The translations under genes were made by a program, and so were the position numbers. The notes below the pieces were generated by a model. That model did not search any database, was not told where the DNA came from, and saw only the letters and a list, made by a program, of their open reading frames with translations. Below, piece by piece: positions 25,638 through 37,418 of a stretch of 64,000 nucleotides of DNA (the first letter of the stretch is position 1; each line of letters begins with the position of its first letter). This DNA is from Chimonanthus salicifolius (Eukaryota; Streptophyta; Magnoliopsida; Laurales; Calycanthaceae), in the NCBI GenBank assembly GCA_013350335.1, contig CM023539.1:22685043-22749042 (forward strand). Reading direction: 5' to 3'.

Positions 25638-28600
25638 ATTGGTTAACCATGCCATCACATGACACGTAGGAGGGCTGAATTTGGATGAGAGGTAAATTTT
25701 ACAGGGGTTACTTGGGATTATCCTTGAAGAGGGGTTACCTTTATGCATGTGTTATTCTTATCTTATTTGGTAATTATAGAGATAAAATTAAAATTTACTC
25801 GAGAGACAAAAATCTTGTTTGATAATTATAAGCAGGGGTAATCTGACATATTAACAATTTTATGAGAATTAATAATTTTTATTAAATTCATATAATATAA
25901 AAAATAAAAATAAAATTTTATGAAACATAATTATTAAATAATATTCATCAATTAAAAAATATTTTAAAATATTTTTACTCCATAAGGGTAAAGAGGGGTA
26001 AAGAGGGATAAGGGTTTCTTAAAAAACCCATACTCCAAGAGGTTTTAAAAAAGGAAAAGGGAGTGGTAAAAATTTGAATTTTTACCTTCACCCCTCCATT
26101 ACCAAACAAGGGTAATGGGAGGTAACCCCCCTATTAACCCCCATCCAACGCAGCCTAGGTGTCATTAGGAGGATAAAACTCATTCCTCCTTACGACACAT
26201 GATGGCTAGGTGTGAATGGGAGATAAAGCCCATGCCATTTTATGACACATGGCGGCTAGGTGTCAATAGGAGATAAAGCTCATGCCACTCCTATGACAAA
26301 TGGTAGCTAGTGCTGCATTTGGATTGGGGGTAAAGGAGGGTGATGGGGCGTAACCCCCCATTACCCTTGTTTGGTAATTGAGGGGTAATGGGATAATACC
26401 CCTCTTTTCTTACTTTTTGAATACCTTTCCATGCAAAGGCTATTCATTTTGGATACCCTTACACCTGAATGTACCCCCTTGATGCACACCCTTGAAAATT
26501 TACCCTTCATCCAAACGCAGCCTAGGTGTCAATGGGAGATAAACTTATGCCACCACATGCTTCATGGATGACTTAGGTGTCAGTGGGAGAGAAAGCTTGT
26601 AGTACCTTGTGCTTCATGGATGGATTAGATGTCAATAAGAGAGAGCTTGTGACACCACATGACATGTGGCATGGGAGAAAAAATGTTCATTCCACTAAAT
26701 GGCACTTGGCATGTTAGGTGCCAAGGGGATGGAAAACTCATGCTACTTGCTTGCACAATTATGAGCTAGGTGGAGGAGGAATTTAGATGCCAAGTGTGTG
26801 GGCAAAGAAAGAGGAACTGGACAGAGGAATATATATATAGCTTTATCCTAAGAACGAATTTGCTTCAAACTTGGTGCAAACGGTCAATGGGTGCCATCTT
26901 GGTCCACATGGATGAATAGGGTTTTGAAAGACCTTAGGTTGTATATGGTATCTATAAAATTTAATCTTGATTAGATAAATGAATTCATGTTTTCTTAAGA
27001 CATTCAAAATCTCAACTTTATCTAATGATGGAAATTCATTATATTAGATTAATGAACTTTAAAAGTTGAATTGGTTTCAAATTGGTTATATGTGCAATTC
27101 ATGAGGGAAGGTGGGTGTGAAGGGGGGGATGAATCTATTGGTTCCATTGTAAGTCCCATAAACAAAAGTTTGCATTAAAGTCTTATGAGAACTAATCTTA
27201 AAAGAAATTTTTTATATATGTAATAATTATTTTGACCCATAGTTTTTCATTACAATTTTGCAGAACCAAAGACAATTGGGAAATGAAATGCTTCTCCTTA
27301 TGTGCCTTTTTAAATAATTATGTGGAATAGGTCTCTCTATCATGTTCAATGTTTGAGGGCCGTATGTGTGAAGTGAAAATGAAAAATAAAATAAAACTTG
27401 CTCATGCAATAACAATACCAAAGCAAAACTTATTTGTTTCTAACTTCTTGAACTATGTGGAACAGCTAGGATTTATGTTGCTTACTCTCTTCTGGAAATT
27501 TGACTTTCCTCCTTTCATGGTTCTTGTCATAGCCATTCTTAATGATGGTCAGTAGCAGTGCCTATATTAGACTGTTCATGCTCCATACCTTTATATATTC
27601 TTACATAAATTAAGACATATATCACATACATATATTTGAATAATTTTCCTCATTAACCTTCTACAGGAACCATCATGACAATCTCTAAGGACAAGGTCAA
27701 GCCTTCTCCTATTCCCGACAGTTGGAAACTCTCTGAAATTTTTGCTACTGGCGTTGTTCTTGGCACTTATCTAGCTCTCATGACCGTTGTATTCTTCTGG
27801 GCAGCATATGAAACTGATTTCTTTGCGGTAATAGCACTTACTGATTCCTCATTTTCCTTAATAATATTTGTGATTCTTCTTCTTTACTTTTCTTTTTTTT
27901 TTTTGAATTTACGTGTGGAAAACCTCAGACACAGTCTTACTAAAACCCCCACGGTGATACCTCTACCCCTTAAGGCATCACCTAGGTTAATCCATGGAGT
28001 TCGAACTTGACACCTCCCGTTTCTTTAGGAGGGAGGTAACCATCAAGCTAACCCACGGGGTCTAGTAGTGTTTTATTTTTATATTAAAAATGGTGGGATA
28101 TAGATGTAAATCAATGAAATGCAATGAAACTATGTCCTAGGTCTTGAATCCTTTGATTTTTTTTTTTCTTCTTTTTCAGTTGAGTAACTCCTATCCTTGC
28201 ACCATATGTTATTTATGTCCTAACTTTCTAAAAGCTAGATTCCAAGGGATGGTTAACCTTCTCATTTTGTATATTTAAGCAGTTGACTTTTTCCCATTTT
28301 TCTTGTGTCTTGGTACACATTCTTTACTTGTTTTTATTTTCCTTTTAATAAAATTTACGCTCCATGGATGCAGATAGATTTTTGTTGAACCACATGAATC
28401 CTAGTGTCCTATTATTATGGTGTTTTAATTAATATTTCCAACAAGTGGTGATAGAATGGTCAACGGCGTTCTATCCCCCGAAGAGCCTCGTTCAAGAAGG
28501 GGGAGAGGAATTGTTGGGGCAGCGAATGAGTCCCACAATGGTTGTGAATGGAAAAATTTAGAGACTTATAAAGGATTTGGGTCACTCCACCTAATGGGCT

Positions 28601-31160
28601 GGATACCCAGTCCTAACACTTTCTAAAAGATAGATGTCTAGGGATGGTTAACCTTCTGATTTTGTATCTTTAAGCAGTTGACTTTTTTCCCATTTTTCTT
28701 TTGTGTCTTGGTAAGCGTTCTTTATTTTGTTTTTCTTTCTCATCCCTTACGACTGGATCCTAATTGTGTTCATTAAAATAGCATTCATGAAATAGCATTT
28801 GAATTGCATGTTTGGTTCTTATAAGGTCTTTTGGTTGCCTGCTTTCAGAACATCTTTCATGTTGAAAACTTCAACAAACACAAGATAACTTCAGAAGAAG
28901 TTGAACATAACAAGCAAAGGTTGGCATCTGCTGTGTATCTGCAAGTGAGCACCATCAGCCAAGCCTTAATATTTGTGACGCGGTCCAGAGGTTGGTCTTT
29001 CACAGAACGACCAGGTCTTCTGCTAGTTGCTGCCTTCATTATCGCTCAACTGGTATGGGTTTCATACTTTTCACTAGTTCTACTTAATTTCTGACATTTA
29101 AACCAAAACATAGCGACAATAACTGGTAAATCTTTCAGACATCACTGATTGTTTAGAGAATCCTGATACCCATTCTCTCATTTTCTTAGTATTTTATCTA
29201 ATTAATATTTTTTTTTGAAAGGTCACTGATTATCTGCTTCATATTTTATTGACCAATTACCAAAACCATGATTCCCATTAGTTTTCTAGTAACAGCACAT
29301 CAAACTAGGACCAACTTTTCTTTTCTTTTTTAAAAAAAAAAATTGCCAAGCATTGTACACGTGATGATACATGTTATAAACAACTTACCATCATGTGAGT
29401 TTGACATCTAATGCTCATTAGACGTACTAGTATTGTCATTATTTCCATTGTCACAAATGAATTTTTGGAAATTGAAAATGCATGTCTAGTTCTGAAGGTA
29501 TGCATGTACAGACAAAGCTTTTAGTTTGCTCTTTATTCCAATTTTCCACCTTGAGATCTTTCTCAAACAAGAGGACTTTTGCTTGTGCAGATTGCTACTT
29601 TGTTATCTGCCACAACAACATCAACATTTGCAGGAATAAGAAAGATCAGTTGGGGTTGGACTGGGGTTATTTGGCTCTTTAATATCGTAACGTACATGTT
29701 CCTTGATCCTATCAAATTCTTCGTTCGATATGCACTTAGTGGAAAAGCATGGGATCTTCTTGTTAATCAGAGGGTCAGTAAATTTTAACTTTCAGCCATT
29801 GTTGACATTTCCATGATTTGTGTTTTCCATCATTTCATCTTTTATCTTCTGAATTTTTATGGTTGTTCCCTCTCTCTTTGAATTTGCCTACCCTGTTTGG
29901 CAGACGGCATTCACCAACAAGAAAGACTTCGGTAGAGAAGCACGAGAGGCCGCCTGGGCACGTGAGCAGCGGACAATCCATGGTCTCCAGTCAGGAGAAA
30001 CAAGAATGTTTACTGAACGCCACACTTTCAGAGACATTAATTTGATGGCTGAAGAAGCTAAAAGGCGAGCAGAGATTGCAAGGTTAGTAATAGAAATTGT
30101 TCCATATGGCAAGTTGAATCTCTTGTATTGTTCAGATTCTTTTGAACATGCTTCCTTATCACCCTTCTTCTTTCACTACTATCCTATTACTACTACCATT
30201 GTTGCCACTACCACTACTATAAACATGAAAAAATATGTTATATCGAAATATAAATGCAAAATCTAGATTGACGAGATGGATGACTTGAAGAAGATGATGA
30301 TAAATTACATAGAGTAATGCTTTGGAAAGTTCCAGCCTTTGAATTCATGCATTTCATGTACAATCATGACACTTAAGTTGAATACCTTTCCATGCTCTCT
30401 TTTTTTGAAACGGTAGCAAATAAATTCATTAAATAATGTAGAGGTTACAAGTGAGGTAGACCACGTATAGGAGAGATATACATGACTATCAGATAAAATA
30501 CAAAGAGAAGCATTTGACAAACTATATATGTACAATATTCCATAGCCAGAGGAAACTAGCGATCTCTGAGAATTCTTCCATATGCCATTTTAGGATCGGC
30601 AGACATTATTCTCAGCGAATATGAGAAAGTCCATAATCTACATTAGTCAGACTTTGAAATTCCGAAGTGATATTTTCATATTGGTTTTTTTTTTAATTGC
30701 CTAGAATTGAAGTCATGAGGGATACTAGCATTCATAATTCACTAGACATTGAATTCTCTAGGTACTTTAGTAATTTCTTCAAATATTCAGTTTTACAATA
30801 CAAATACAAGGTACCAATTGGCCCTACATACTTATTTGGTATTGTTTTTATCCTATCTGGCTTTTTCAATGTGAAATGGAACAAAGTAACCAACATACTT
30901 GTTTTCCCTTTCCAAACAAGGTCAATCAAATAAAAGTAAAGCAAAGACATAGTTGTCATCGATTTATTTTCTTTTAGCCTATCAATTGAACTAGTTTAAA
31001 TTGTTTTATTATCAGAATCGTTCTCCTTGATTAATATGAATGGGATTAATGCTATTTTTGCAGGTTGAGGGAGCTTCACACACTTAAGGGTCGGGTAGAG
31101 TCGTTCGCCAAGTTGAAGGGCTTGGACATTGATACTATGAACCAACACTACACCGTTTAG
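13485..31160 (+). CDS. AHA4/AHA11: Plasma-membrane H+-ATPase (P3A-type proton pump), copy A, 21 coding exons
   Basis: This gene encodes the ATP-driven proton pump of the plasma membrane, which sets membrane potential and drives secondary transport. Exons joined: 13485-13538, 13904-14023, 14107-14205, 14305-14442, 14560-14694, 15548-15727, 15957-16163, 16253-16372, 16692-16811, 17241-17363, 17623-17727, 17823-17967, 18809-18973, 19052-19290, 22811-22843, 27466-27547, 27667-27827, 28849-29052, 29591-29773, 29904-30082, 31064-31160. All introns are GT-AG and the frame is open for 962 residues, normal for the family (about 950). P-type hallmarks are present: TGES 186-189, DKTGT with phosphorylated Asp333, KGAPE 427-431, TGDGVNDAP 590-598, the proton-site Asp688 in M6, Asn110 in M2, Arg659 in M5, and a C-terminal HYTV whose Thr961 is the 14-3-3-binding phosphosite. 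The N-terminus ([20 protein letters not shown]) and the overall sequence fit the AHA4/AHA11 branch. No lesion was seen. Introns 14 and 15 are unusually long and transposon-rich. Confidence 0.95.
14560..15727 (+). CDS. Copy A exons 5-6: actuator domain
   Basis: Exon 5 (14560-14694, residues 138-182) carries the [20 protein letters not shown] block. Exon 6 (15548-15727, residues 183-242) carries the TGES dephosphorylation loop near its start and [12 protein letters not shown]. The 853-bp intron between them contains a short GA repeat near 14990, which is longer in copy B (48430-48466). Confidence 0.93.
15957..16163 (+). CDS. Copy A exon 7: M3-M4 hairpin
   Basis: Residues 243-311. Two hydrophobic segments flank [13 protein letters not shown]. 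The second carries the conserved [19 protein letters not shown] of M4, part of the proton path. This is the exon in which copy B lost five bases. Confidence 0.93.
16253..17967 (+). CDS. Copy A exons 8-12: phosphorylation and nucleotide-binding domains
   Basis: Exon 8 (16253-16372) holds the phosphorylation site [14 protein letters not shown] with Asp333. Exons 9 (16692-16811), 10 (17241-17363) and 11 (17623-17727) form most of the nucleotide-binding domain, including [12 protein letters not shown] and SKGAPEQ. Exon 12 (17823-17967) carries [14 protein letters not shown] and ends in MIT plus the first base of the Gly codon of TGD, giving a phase-1 junction to exon 13. Confidence 0.93.
18809..19290 (+). 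CDS. Copy A exons 13-14: hinge and TGDGVNDAP region
   Basis: Exon 13 (18809-18973) runs from the [20 protein letters not shown] hinge to GVFP. Exon 14 (19052-19290) carries [20 protein letters not shown] and ends RMKNYT, just before M5. Junctions on both sides of exon 13 are phase 1. This exon pair is the only part present in copy C. Confidence 0.93.
19892..22031 (-). mobile_element. Internally deleted Ty1/copia remnant in intron 14 of copy A
   Basis: Read on the minus strand, two diverged LTR-like blocks (about 22031-21492 and 20388-19892) both start TGTTAAAAC/TGTTAAAGT and end TTTCAATTGCAC. Between them, minus-strand translation gives the copia RNase H C-terminal signature: [25 protein letters not shown] and EEVIS, followed by stops. 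A polypurine tract AAGGTGGAGAT sits directly before the downstream LTR and is duplicated in the LTR. Gag, integrase and most of reverse transcriptase are missing and stops are frequent. The same remnant lies at the same place in copy B, so it inserted before the duplication. LTR ends are approximate and no matching target duplication was found. Confidence 0.75.
22811..22843 (+). CDS. Copy A exon 15: 33-base micro-exon of M5
   Basis: It encodes the 11 residues [11 protein letters not shown], including the conserved Arg659, between introns of 3.5 kb and 4.6 kb. Acceptor GTATGCAG and donor GTAATC are normal. Without it the frame would be kept but M5 would be broken. Confidence 0.9.
22844..25660. 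other. Intron 15 of copy A, left part
   Basis: No gene is evident. The part up to about 24559 is shared with copy B; homology stops there. A minus-strand 70-codon frame at 23980-24192 is broken in copy B by a deletion, so it is not coding. A block at 23440-23560 (ACTTGGGTCATTCCACCTATC, GTCCTAACA) resembles one at 28500-28620 and probably derives from an LTR. Degenerate GAAATTTC-type repeats occupy 24950-25110 and a TA run lies near 25608-25636. Confidence 0.5.
25670..26155. mobile_element. Harbinger/Tourist-like MITE, larger copy
   Basis: The left end (GGGCTGAATTTGGATG at about 25672) and the inverted right end (complement of CATCCAACGCAGCC, ending at 26155) form terminal inverted repeats, and TAG flanks both sides (25667-25669, 26156-26158). 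The right terminal 80 bases match the left end of the MITE at 26311-26522 in inverted sense, including a CATTACCCTTGTTTGGTAAT block, so both are one family. The left boundary is uncertain by a few bases. Confidence 0.6.
26156..26790. repeat. Degenerate minisatellite, about 50-55-bp period, split by MITEs
   Basis: Variants of TAGGTGTCAATGGGAGATAAAGC plus ATGACACATGG recur near 26156, 26206, 26256, 26523, 26576 and 26627, then decay. A unit-like piece (CCATCACATGACACG) also precedes the MITE at 25670, so the array once extended further left. Confidence 0.7.
26311..26522. mobile_element. Harbinger/Tourist-like MITE, 212 bp
   Basis: Ends TGCTGCATTTGGATTGG and the complement of TCATCCAAACGCAGCC form imperfect terminal inverted repeats. 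A 3-bp duplication TAG lies at 26308-26310 and 26523-26525. A 3-bp T-rich target and TIRs of this kind fit PIF/Harbinger MITEs; the superfamily assignment is inference. Confidence 0.75.
27466..29773 (+). CDS. Copy A exons 16-19: M5 end to M10
   Basis: Exon 16 (27466-27547) completes M5 and carries M6 with AILND (Asp688). Exon 17 (27667-27827) encodes [15 protein letters not shown] and M7. Exon 18 (28849-29052) encodes the external loop, M8 ([18 protein letters not shown]) and M9. Exon 19 (29591-29773) completes M9 and carries M10 to [13 protein letters not shown]. These exons have no counterpart in copy B. Confidence 0.93.
27890..28060 (-). mobile_element. tRNA-derived SINE in intron 17
   Basis: On the minus strand the element starts near 28060 with GTGGGTTAGCTTGATGGTTA, an A-box-like promoter, followed by GTTCGAACTCC, a B-box. 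It ends in an A-rich tail, seen as the T run at 27891-27904 on the plus strand. Size and order match plant SINEs. No clear target duplication was found. Confidence 0.7.
28218..28730 (+). repeat. Direct repeat of about 115 bp flanking an inserted segment
   Basis: The block from CCTAAC.TTTCTAAAAG through GGGATGGTTAACCTTCT and TTAAGCAGTTGACTTTT to TTCTTTA occurs at about 28218-28328 and again at 28612-28727. The segment between holds sequence resembling an LTR or MITE end (GAGTCCCACAATGGTTGTGA, GGATTTGGGTCACTCCACC). This looks like a tandem duplication with, or caused by, an insertion in intron 17. Confidence 0.65.
29904..31160 (+). CDS. Copy A exons 20-21: autoinhibitory C-terminal domain
   Basis: Exon 20 (29904-30082) begins [20 protein letters not shown] and ends within an Arg codon. 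Exon 21 (31064-31160) encodes [18 protein letters not shown] and ends HYTV-stop (TAG). In this family the domain inhibits the pump until the penultimate Thr (Thr961) is phosphorylated and bound by 14-3-3 protein. Confidence 0.93.
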
Positions 31161-31440
31161 ATGTCTTTTTATTTTCTATGATTTTCTTGAATCGAACGCA
31201 CATAACTGCCAAGAGCACAATAGCCCTGTGGACAGTTAAATTGTGTATGGATTTTCTGCTATTCACATCCCTTTGTTGTTGTCAAAAAGAAGTAAAATTA
31301 ATTGAAATGTCATGTGTGAATCACATAAATCTCTATATTATGGTCTGTTTCTCTTTTCTGTTTTTTCAATATTGTTGTTTGTGTGTCCGAGAATGTGCCC
31401 AATAACTTCTCAATATGATAAACGCAGTTGATTCAATATG
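31161..31440 (+). terminator. Probable 3' UTR of H+-ATPase copy A
   Basis: AT-rich sequence follows the TAG stop. No perfect AATAAA was picked out; CAATAACTTCTCAATATGATAAA near 31400-31425 is a plausible weak polyadenylation region. Confidence 0.35.
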
Positions 31441-32982
31441 CATGGATCTTAAAATATTGAAGGAAGGTTCATGTAGGCCATCAAATTAGCTTCCAGGCAA
31501 GAAATAGGGCTCAAATCAGTGGTTAGAAATTATAGGAGAAATATAAAAGAACTACAAATTTCCTTTTTTTTTTTTGAGAAAAAAACTAAGAATAAAGAGA
31601 TTTAGGGTCAGCATGACCAGTACTACTAGGTACACCCATGATTTTTTTTTTCATTTTTAGAGTCAAAAAATACACTTTTGTGAATATAGGTGAACATTTG
31701 GGCATCATTTGAAGATTTTGGAGAAAGACTCGGAACTTCTTTTAAGGAAAAGTTGCAAACTTGCAATTCCTTGAAGAAACTTTGGAAATTCGGAAAAGCT
31801 ACTTCTTTTCATTTTCAGAATGAATTGGGACTTTTTCTCATGAGTATTTGAGGTTCTCATTACTATTTGTAGTACAATATCTCAAGCGCAATTGCAGGAA
31901 AGAGATTGTTTGAAAACAAACAAATTAAGGACTTCTTCAATGTTTTCTCTATCGATCTATGAGTTTCCTCACTTTACACGTAAACAACTTCTTGAAAAAG
32001 CTTAGGACTCTCCATCTTACTCTCAATTTCTTGAATGGAAATAGTCCTAAACGCCCCCATTAGGAGATATCTTAAATCTTCATAAAAGAAATGTTAATAA
32101 TCGAAAAGTTGCAAAGTGCTCATTTTCTTCTTGTAGAAAGGACCACATCTCTCATTGACCCATTACTTAGAACAATTCTACCCCTTGCTAAAAAGATTAG
32201 GGAACTTCACATTTGTGGACTATCAAGCTTTAGGACTTGAAATTTGTGTTCATATCCTCTCAACAACCCAGCACCCACGGCTCCTTTCACCAACCCCACA
32301 CCTTGGTTCGAAATTTGGCCGGCCGCCCATACCAGCCAATACTTTTCTGTCTCCTCCTTTTTTTTTTATGTTTAATTTAAAAAAATTACAAAGAATCAAG
32401 AAAATTTTGGCCTTCATAGATATATAATTTTATTATTAAATAGAGATCATTTACGTGTTCAAAGTTGTTTTTAAGTTATGAAATCAAGAATTTGAAAATG
32501 TTTTTAAAAATTAATAGAAAAATATATGAAATAAACTTTCACTATAAATAGGGCTAGCAAGGAACTTGAGCTCCGGCTGTACAATTAATTGAAAAAGAGC
32601 TAAAATAGTGTTTTTTAAGGTTAAAATTCAAACAAATGAAGTTGGGAAGAAAATATGGATGAGAGATTTATTGGATATGATGGGTTTGTGTGGAGTGTTC
32701 CTTATAGAAAAAATAGTTTTTAACGATTGTGGATCCCAAAATAGTAAAAAAAATATATAAAAAAGGTATGCAATTGGGCTGGTCATGCACATTGCACATA
32801 CCAGCCCAAACCCCATGAAATCCTAGTGCGAACGCAGAAATCCTTGTGTGCATGCAACCCGTGCGTCGTGCCTACGATCATGGCCCGTCGCGACGCAACC
32901 CAGTGAGCCTGCTATGCACTGATACCTATCAGTGCTCAAGAAACCATTACATAACGGCTTAGGGTTTTAGCTAAGTTCGTAC
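31441..32982. other. Intergenic sequence, no recognised feature
   Basis: AT-rich with T and A runs. The short frames at 32155-32427 and 32628-32853 have no recognisable motif and biased composition, and were not accepted as genes. Confidence 0.45.
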
Positions 32983-33567
32983 TTGCAAAGTAGGCCTATA
33001 AATGGATCCGGATCTGGCCCAAATCATCAGGATCCGGATCCGGATCTGGCCCATTAGTCTTACCAGACCTTCCAAATCCAACCACTAACAGAGGGTCCAG
33101 CAAGCAATGGATCTGGACGGTCCAATAGGCTTAATGGATAGTCAGCGGCCCATTAAGGGTCCAATAAGCTTTTTTAGCCCAATGAAAAATTCTATAAAAT
33201 TTGATTGTTTAATAATCTTTAAACTTTACTATCTAACTAATTAAAATTAATTCCTTTTATCATTTTTTTACTTCTGAGTATTTATTTTTGACACTTTATG
33301 CTGCAAAACTAGTAAAGTATCTAACATATAAAAATAATAATCTAATAGTGAGAGATTGATAGAGTGATCACATCAACGGTCAAGATCATCTTAAAGTCTG
33401 AAACAATAAAACAAAATAAATTGGGCTTATTACCCTTAATACAAAAAAAATAGTTAAATAAAAAATACATTTAAAATAAAATATTATATGTGGTCCACTT
33501 GTTGGTGATTTTTTTTGTGGACTTCCAAAATCAGACCTGAGAAAGCAAAAATGAGAAAATACATTGA

Positions 33568-36500
33568 TGTGATGACCCGACCCGGAATAGCGGGTCAATC
33601 GAATCGGGTAAAACTAAAATAGCAAATAGGTCTCTTGATTGTGTTGTGTGAAATTATGTGTTATTTTCTTTTATTTTTGTTGTTTAAAGTAAAATAAATA
33701 AACACACAAAAATCTAGAATTTTATTAATTTAGGTTCCCCAATGCACACACATTTTCCCTCAATTAGAATTTTCAAATTTGTCCCCTTCAAGTGGAAATT
33801 AAGTGAATGGAGAAATTTAATTAGCAAATTAGGTTCTAATTCCCTAAGTTAGAATTTCAATTGGGAATATTCAATTAAGAATGTGAAATCAATATATAAG
33901 TTCCAATTTTAAGTGTTTAGAGTTTAATCGATGATTGACAAATTAATAAAAGAGAAATAAAGGATAATTTATTAAAATAAATAATTTAAAGGGACTCACC
34001 TTCCTTGGCCGAAATTAATTGTACAAAATTCCTTCGCCTTGAGATTCGTTTACAGATTTTTATTTCAAAGAATATAAATTACCCAATTCGTGTGGACCCT
34101 TTGGACCCACACTCCTCTTGGTTTCATCTTCAAGTTCCCTTCGATCCTTCTTTTCCCCCAAAGCCCCTAAGCCTTGATCGGAATGCAAGGTTCCACCACC
34201 GTACCAATTTCCCAAAATTGAACCCCTTCCCAAATGGAAACCTTATCTCCACCAAATCTCTTTCCATTCCTAAACCTTCCCCAAATCTAGCTACCTATCC
34301 CTTCTCCTTTCTCGATTGGGACTCAAATCCCCCCTTTCTTTCTTTAAAAACGGAATTAAATCCTAATCCCTCTCGTAAAAACCAAGCTGACCCTCTTCGT
34401 TATAAATTCCACCCTAGATTCTTCCATGATACCAATCATCTTCAAGTGAACAACCCGAACCCGAGCGAGAACGACCTCCAACCATCGTAGGGCAGCGGAC
34501 GACCATTCAGCCGAGCGATTCAAGTCAGCCCCTCTTTCTCTTCTCTTCCTCTTTACTTCTCTGGTTCGTCTTGTCAAGTGTACCCATTCTCCATCCATGA
34601 ACAGTACTTACCCCTCCCTTCCAAAGCTTGCAACCTTCTTCAATCAATATTTTCCTAAATCTTGACCTGTTGGAGTTTGCAGTACCTTTACAAATAAATA
34701 TAACAACAGTAGTGATATGTAGAATGTATTTCATACTCTCTATTTTAATTCTTTATTTAAAATAATGCATATCTTCACTAACCCAAAGCTCATGTACAAA
34801 TTTTTGATCTCATTACTCCTTGCTATCCCTTATTCCCTCTTCCATCGTTTTACATTTTCTCACTTTTATTTATTTGTTGCTTATAGTATCAAATTATTTA
34901 GAAATAAAATAAAATAAAGAAAGAAATCAAAACAAAACTTATATTTTGGCCTCTTCTTTCAGTCGACCCCTTTTTGACTGTATTCACTTATCTTAGCCAT
35001 TTTATTTTAGACCACTTTATTAAATTGGGTTTTGGTCCTTGATTTTTATTTGTTTAAAATAACTTTATGTTTTAAGATTTAAATATACTTATCTATTTAA
35101 TTATTTTATTACTTGAATACCAATTTTAATGGTATAAAATAATAATAACAATAATATATATGTTTAGACTTTTTACTTATGTATCTGAGTTTTCAAAATA
35201 AATATGGGTTATATTTTTAATTTAATGGTTTAAATTTTCGTAATGATTCCCTTGTTCCTATGAATTACTCCATTCCTATTCAATTAATTTATTTTGAAAA
35301 TTGTTCAAACTATCCTTGGGTCTTATTATCTTAAAGTTTTCATTACCTTATACTCCTTAATTATCTAAGGTATTGAATTACCCATTCTTCATTATTATTT
35401 CCTTCCAACTGCTATCTTTTCCAGATTTTTAGACTATTTATTCCTTGTTATTTATTTTAATTCTTGATTTAAAATGTTCAAAGGTTAAGACTTGAGATTT
35501 ATTCATTAATGATTTAAAATTTCATGAACCAGTTGAATAAAGTGAAATTTTTATAAATTTTGATTTCATCTTAAACCTTTAATTCATTAAGATAACCCTT
35601 GTATTAATTTGATTGTTAAGAAAAGTAAAGAATGACCCTTGACTCCTTTCTTGCAGTTGACAACATCACCCAGTTAAGATTTTCTAGCTTAACCACTACT
35701 AGTTTAATTAAACCTTTAACCTTGAACCTTAGGATGACCGTAGATTCACTTATTTAATGTGAACTATTAGAGGGACTCAATAATTTATATATTAATGGTA
35801 CTTGGAACCTTTAAATAAATGTGCAGCACTTCCCGGGCGTTCTATTGATTGATTTCAAATAGGAATACGCTTTGATTCATCACCTACACTCCGCGAACTT
35901 TTTAGGTGAGGGAAAATAATACTTTGTACTTTTATTGAGCATGAAATTCTCTATGTTATTTGTATGATCGAGCAATAGAAAAGAATAGTGTATGACATGT
36001 ATTTGAAATGTAATATTGGATCTAGGAAATAGACTGAGTTATATTTTAGAATAGTGGTTGTAATCCAATGCTTACTCACAGTAGTATAAGGGATAGGCTA
36101 AATGTCTAATGGCCGTGAGGGACTTAGTCTGGCCGGATAGTTGAAAGTTAGCTACTAACCTTGTTGAAATGTCCAATAATTATGTTCGCATTGGATGGAT
36201 GCTTTATTGTTTATTATAGAGTTATTTTTATGTTATTAAGATGGATTTATGATATAGTGTTGTCATAATAATAATATTGTGATATGAATTATTATTATGC
36301 ATGTGTGATATTTTTGAGATTGATTTTGATGTTTTAAAATATGTACATTATGTTTATGTCAAATTGAGATTATAATCATGTTTGGGATGATGGCAATGAT
36401 TTTACTTATGGCATGTTAATATGATTAATAACATGTGGTATGATGATAGAAATGATGCATAGTAGACATGGCATTGAGCATGTCATCTTCATATTCATGG

Positions 36501-37418
36501 GATGGGTATGGAGGTGTTAGCCGTCATCTTTTATGATGACCACGACGGTGGTAGTTTCAAGCTTCGCTTTTAGTGAGAAGTACCACACATGTGGTAGGTT
36601 TGGTTTTTAGGCCATGAAAGATCACGAAAACTGATATTTGGTGGTAGTTGTGTTATGTAGGCCCCATTTGATATGGGAAGTACCACTTTTTGGTAAGTTA
36701 TAGGCCTCGCTTCGGCGGGATGGCCACCAAATACAGTGGGTATGTTGTGGAGGAATGAGACATTGAACATTGCATTGAGCATTGTGCATTGCATGGCATA
36801 ATGCATGGATATTGAAATCATATTATTTAATTATGTTTTAAGTTCATACTTATAGAGAATAATGATGATATTATGTTGGGTATGAATTATTGTATTCCTT
36901 CACTAGGCTTGGAGCTCACACCCCTTACATTGCAGGTAATCCCCTGGACTCAGAATTGGAAGAGACAACTGATGTTTAGAGACTTAAAGATGAATATTTA
37001 ATTTCTTAGTATAGTCGTGGATTCGTGTGATTGAATTTACTTTATTTGATATTACGTATTTTGAGAGATTAATTGGTTAGTTTGAAATAATTGAGAACCT
37101 TGAGGATATTGATTTTATTTTATTTTATGGATTGGGATGTGAGTAGTAAGATTAAATGTGATATCGATGATAGACGTTATTTATTTCATATTGTCGATAA
37201 CATTATGATTTATGAAATGTGTAAATTGGGCTTGAAGGATTTGATGGCTTCATTATTTCATTCACAATCTTAAAAAAAAATATATACTTATTTTCCCCCA
37301 GCCACAAATCTGTGATGTAAGGCCCGTTAGATGAGTTGTTGCGTTGAGTAACGCCCGTTCAATTTGCAGTTGAGTGGGTCATGACCCGGTTAGGCTGTAG
37401 GAAGGGGCGAGGCGTACA
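33568..37418 (+). mobile_element. Solo LTR nested in the hAT-like element
   Basis: It starts TGTGATGACCCGACCC at 33568 and ends GGCGAGGCGTACA at 37418. ATTGA precedes it and ATTAA follows, a 4-of-5 target duplication. The interior contains the LTR-style 3' block GGAGCTCACACCCCTTACATTGCAGG near 36910, as in the other solo LTRs here. No pol or gag was seen. The frame at 34005-34490 is proline/serine-rich low-complexity and is not accepted as a gene. Confidence 0.6.

Noticed and set aside
34005..34490. 161-codon plus-strand frame
   Set aside because: Pro/Ser/Phe-rich low-complexity product without domains, lying inside a solo LTR leader.
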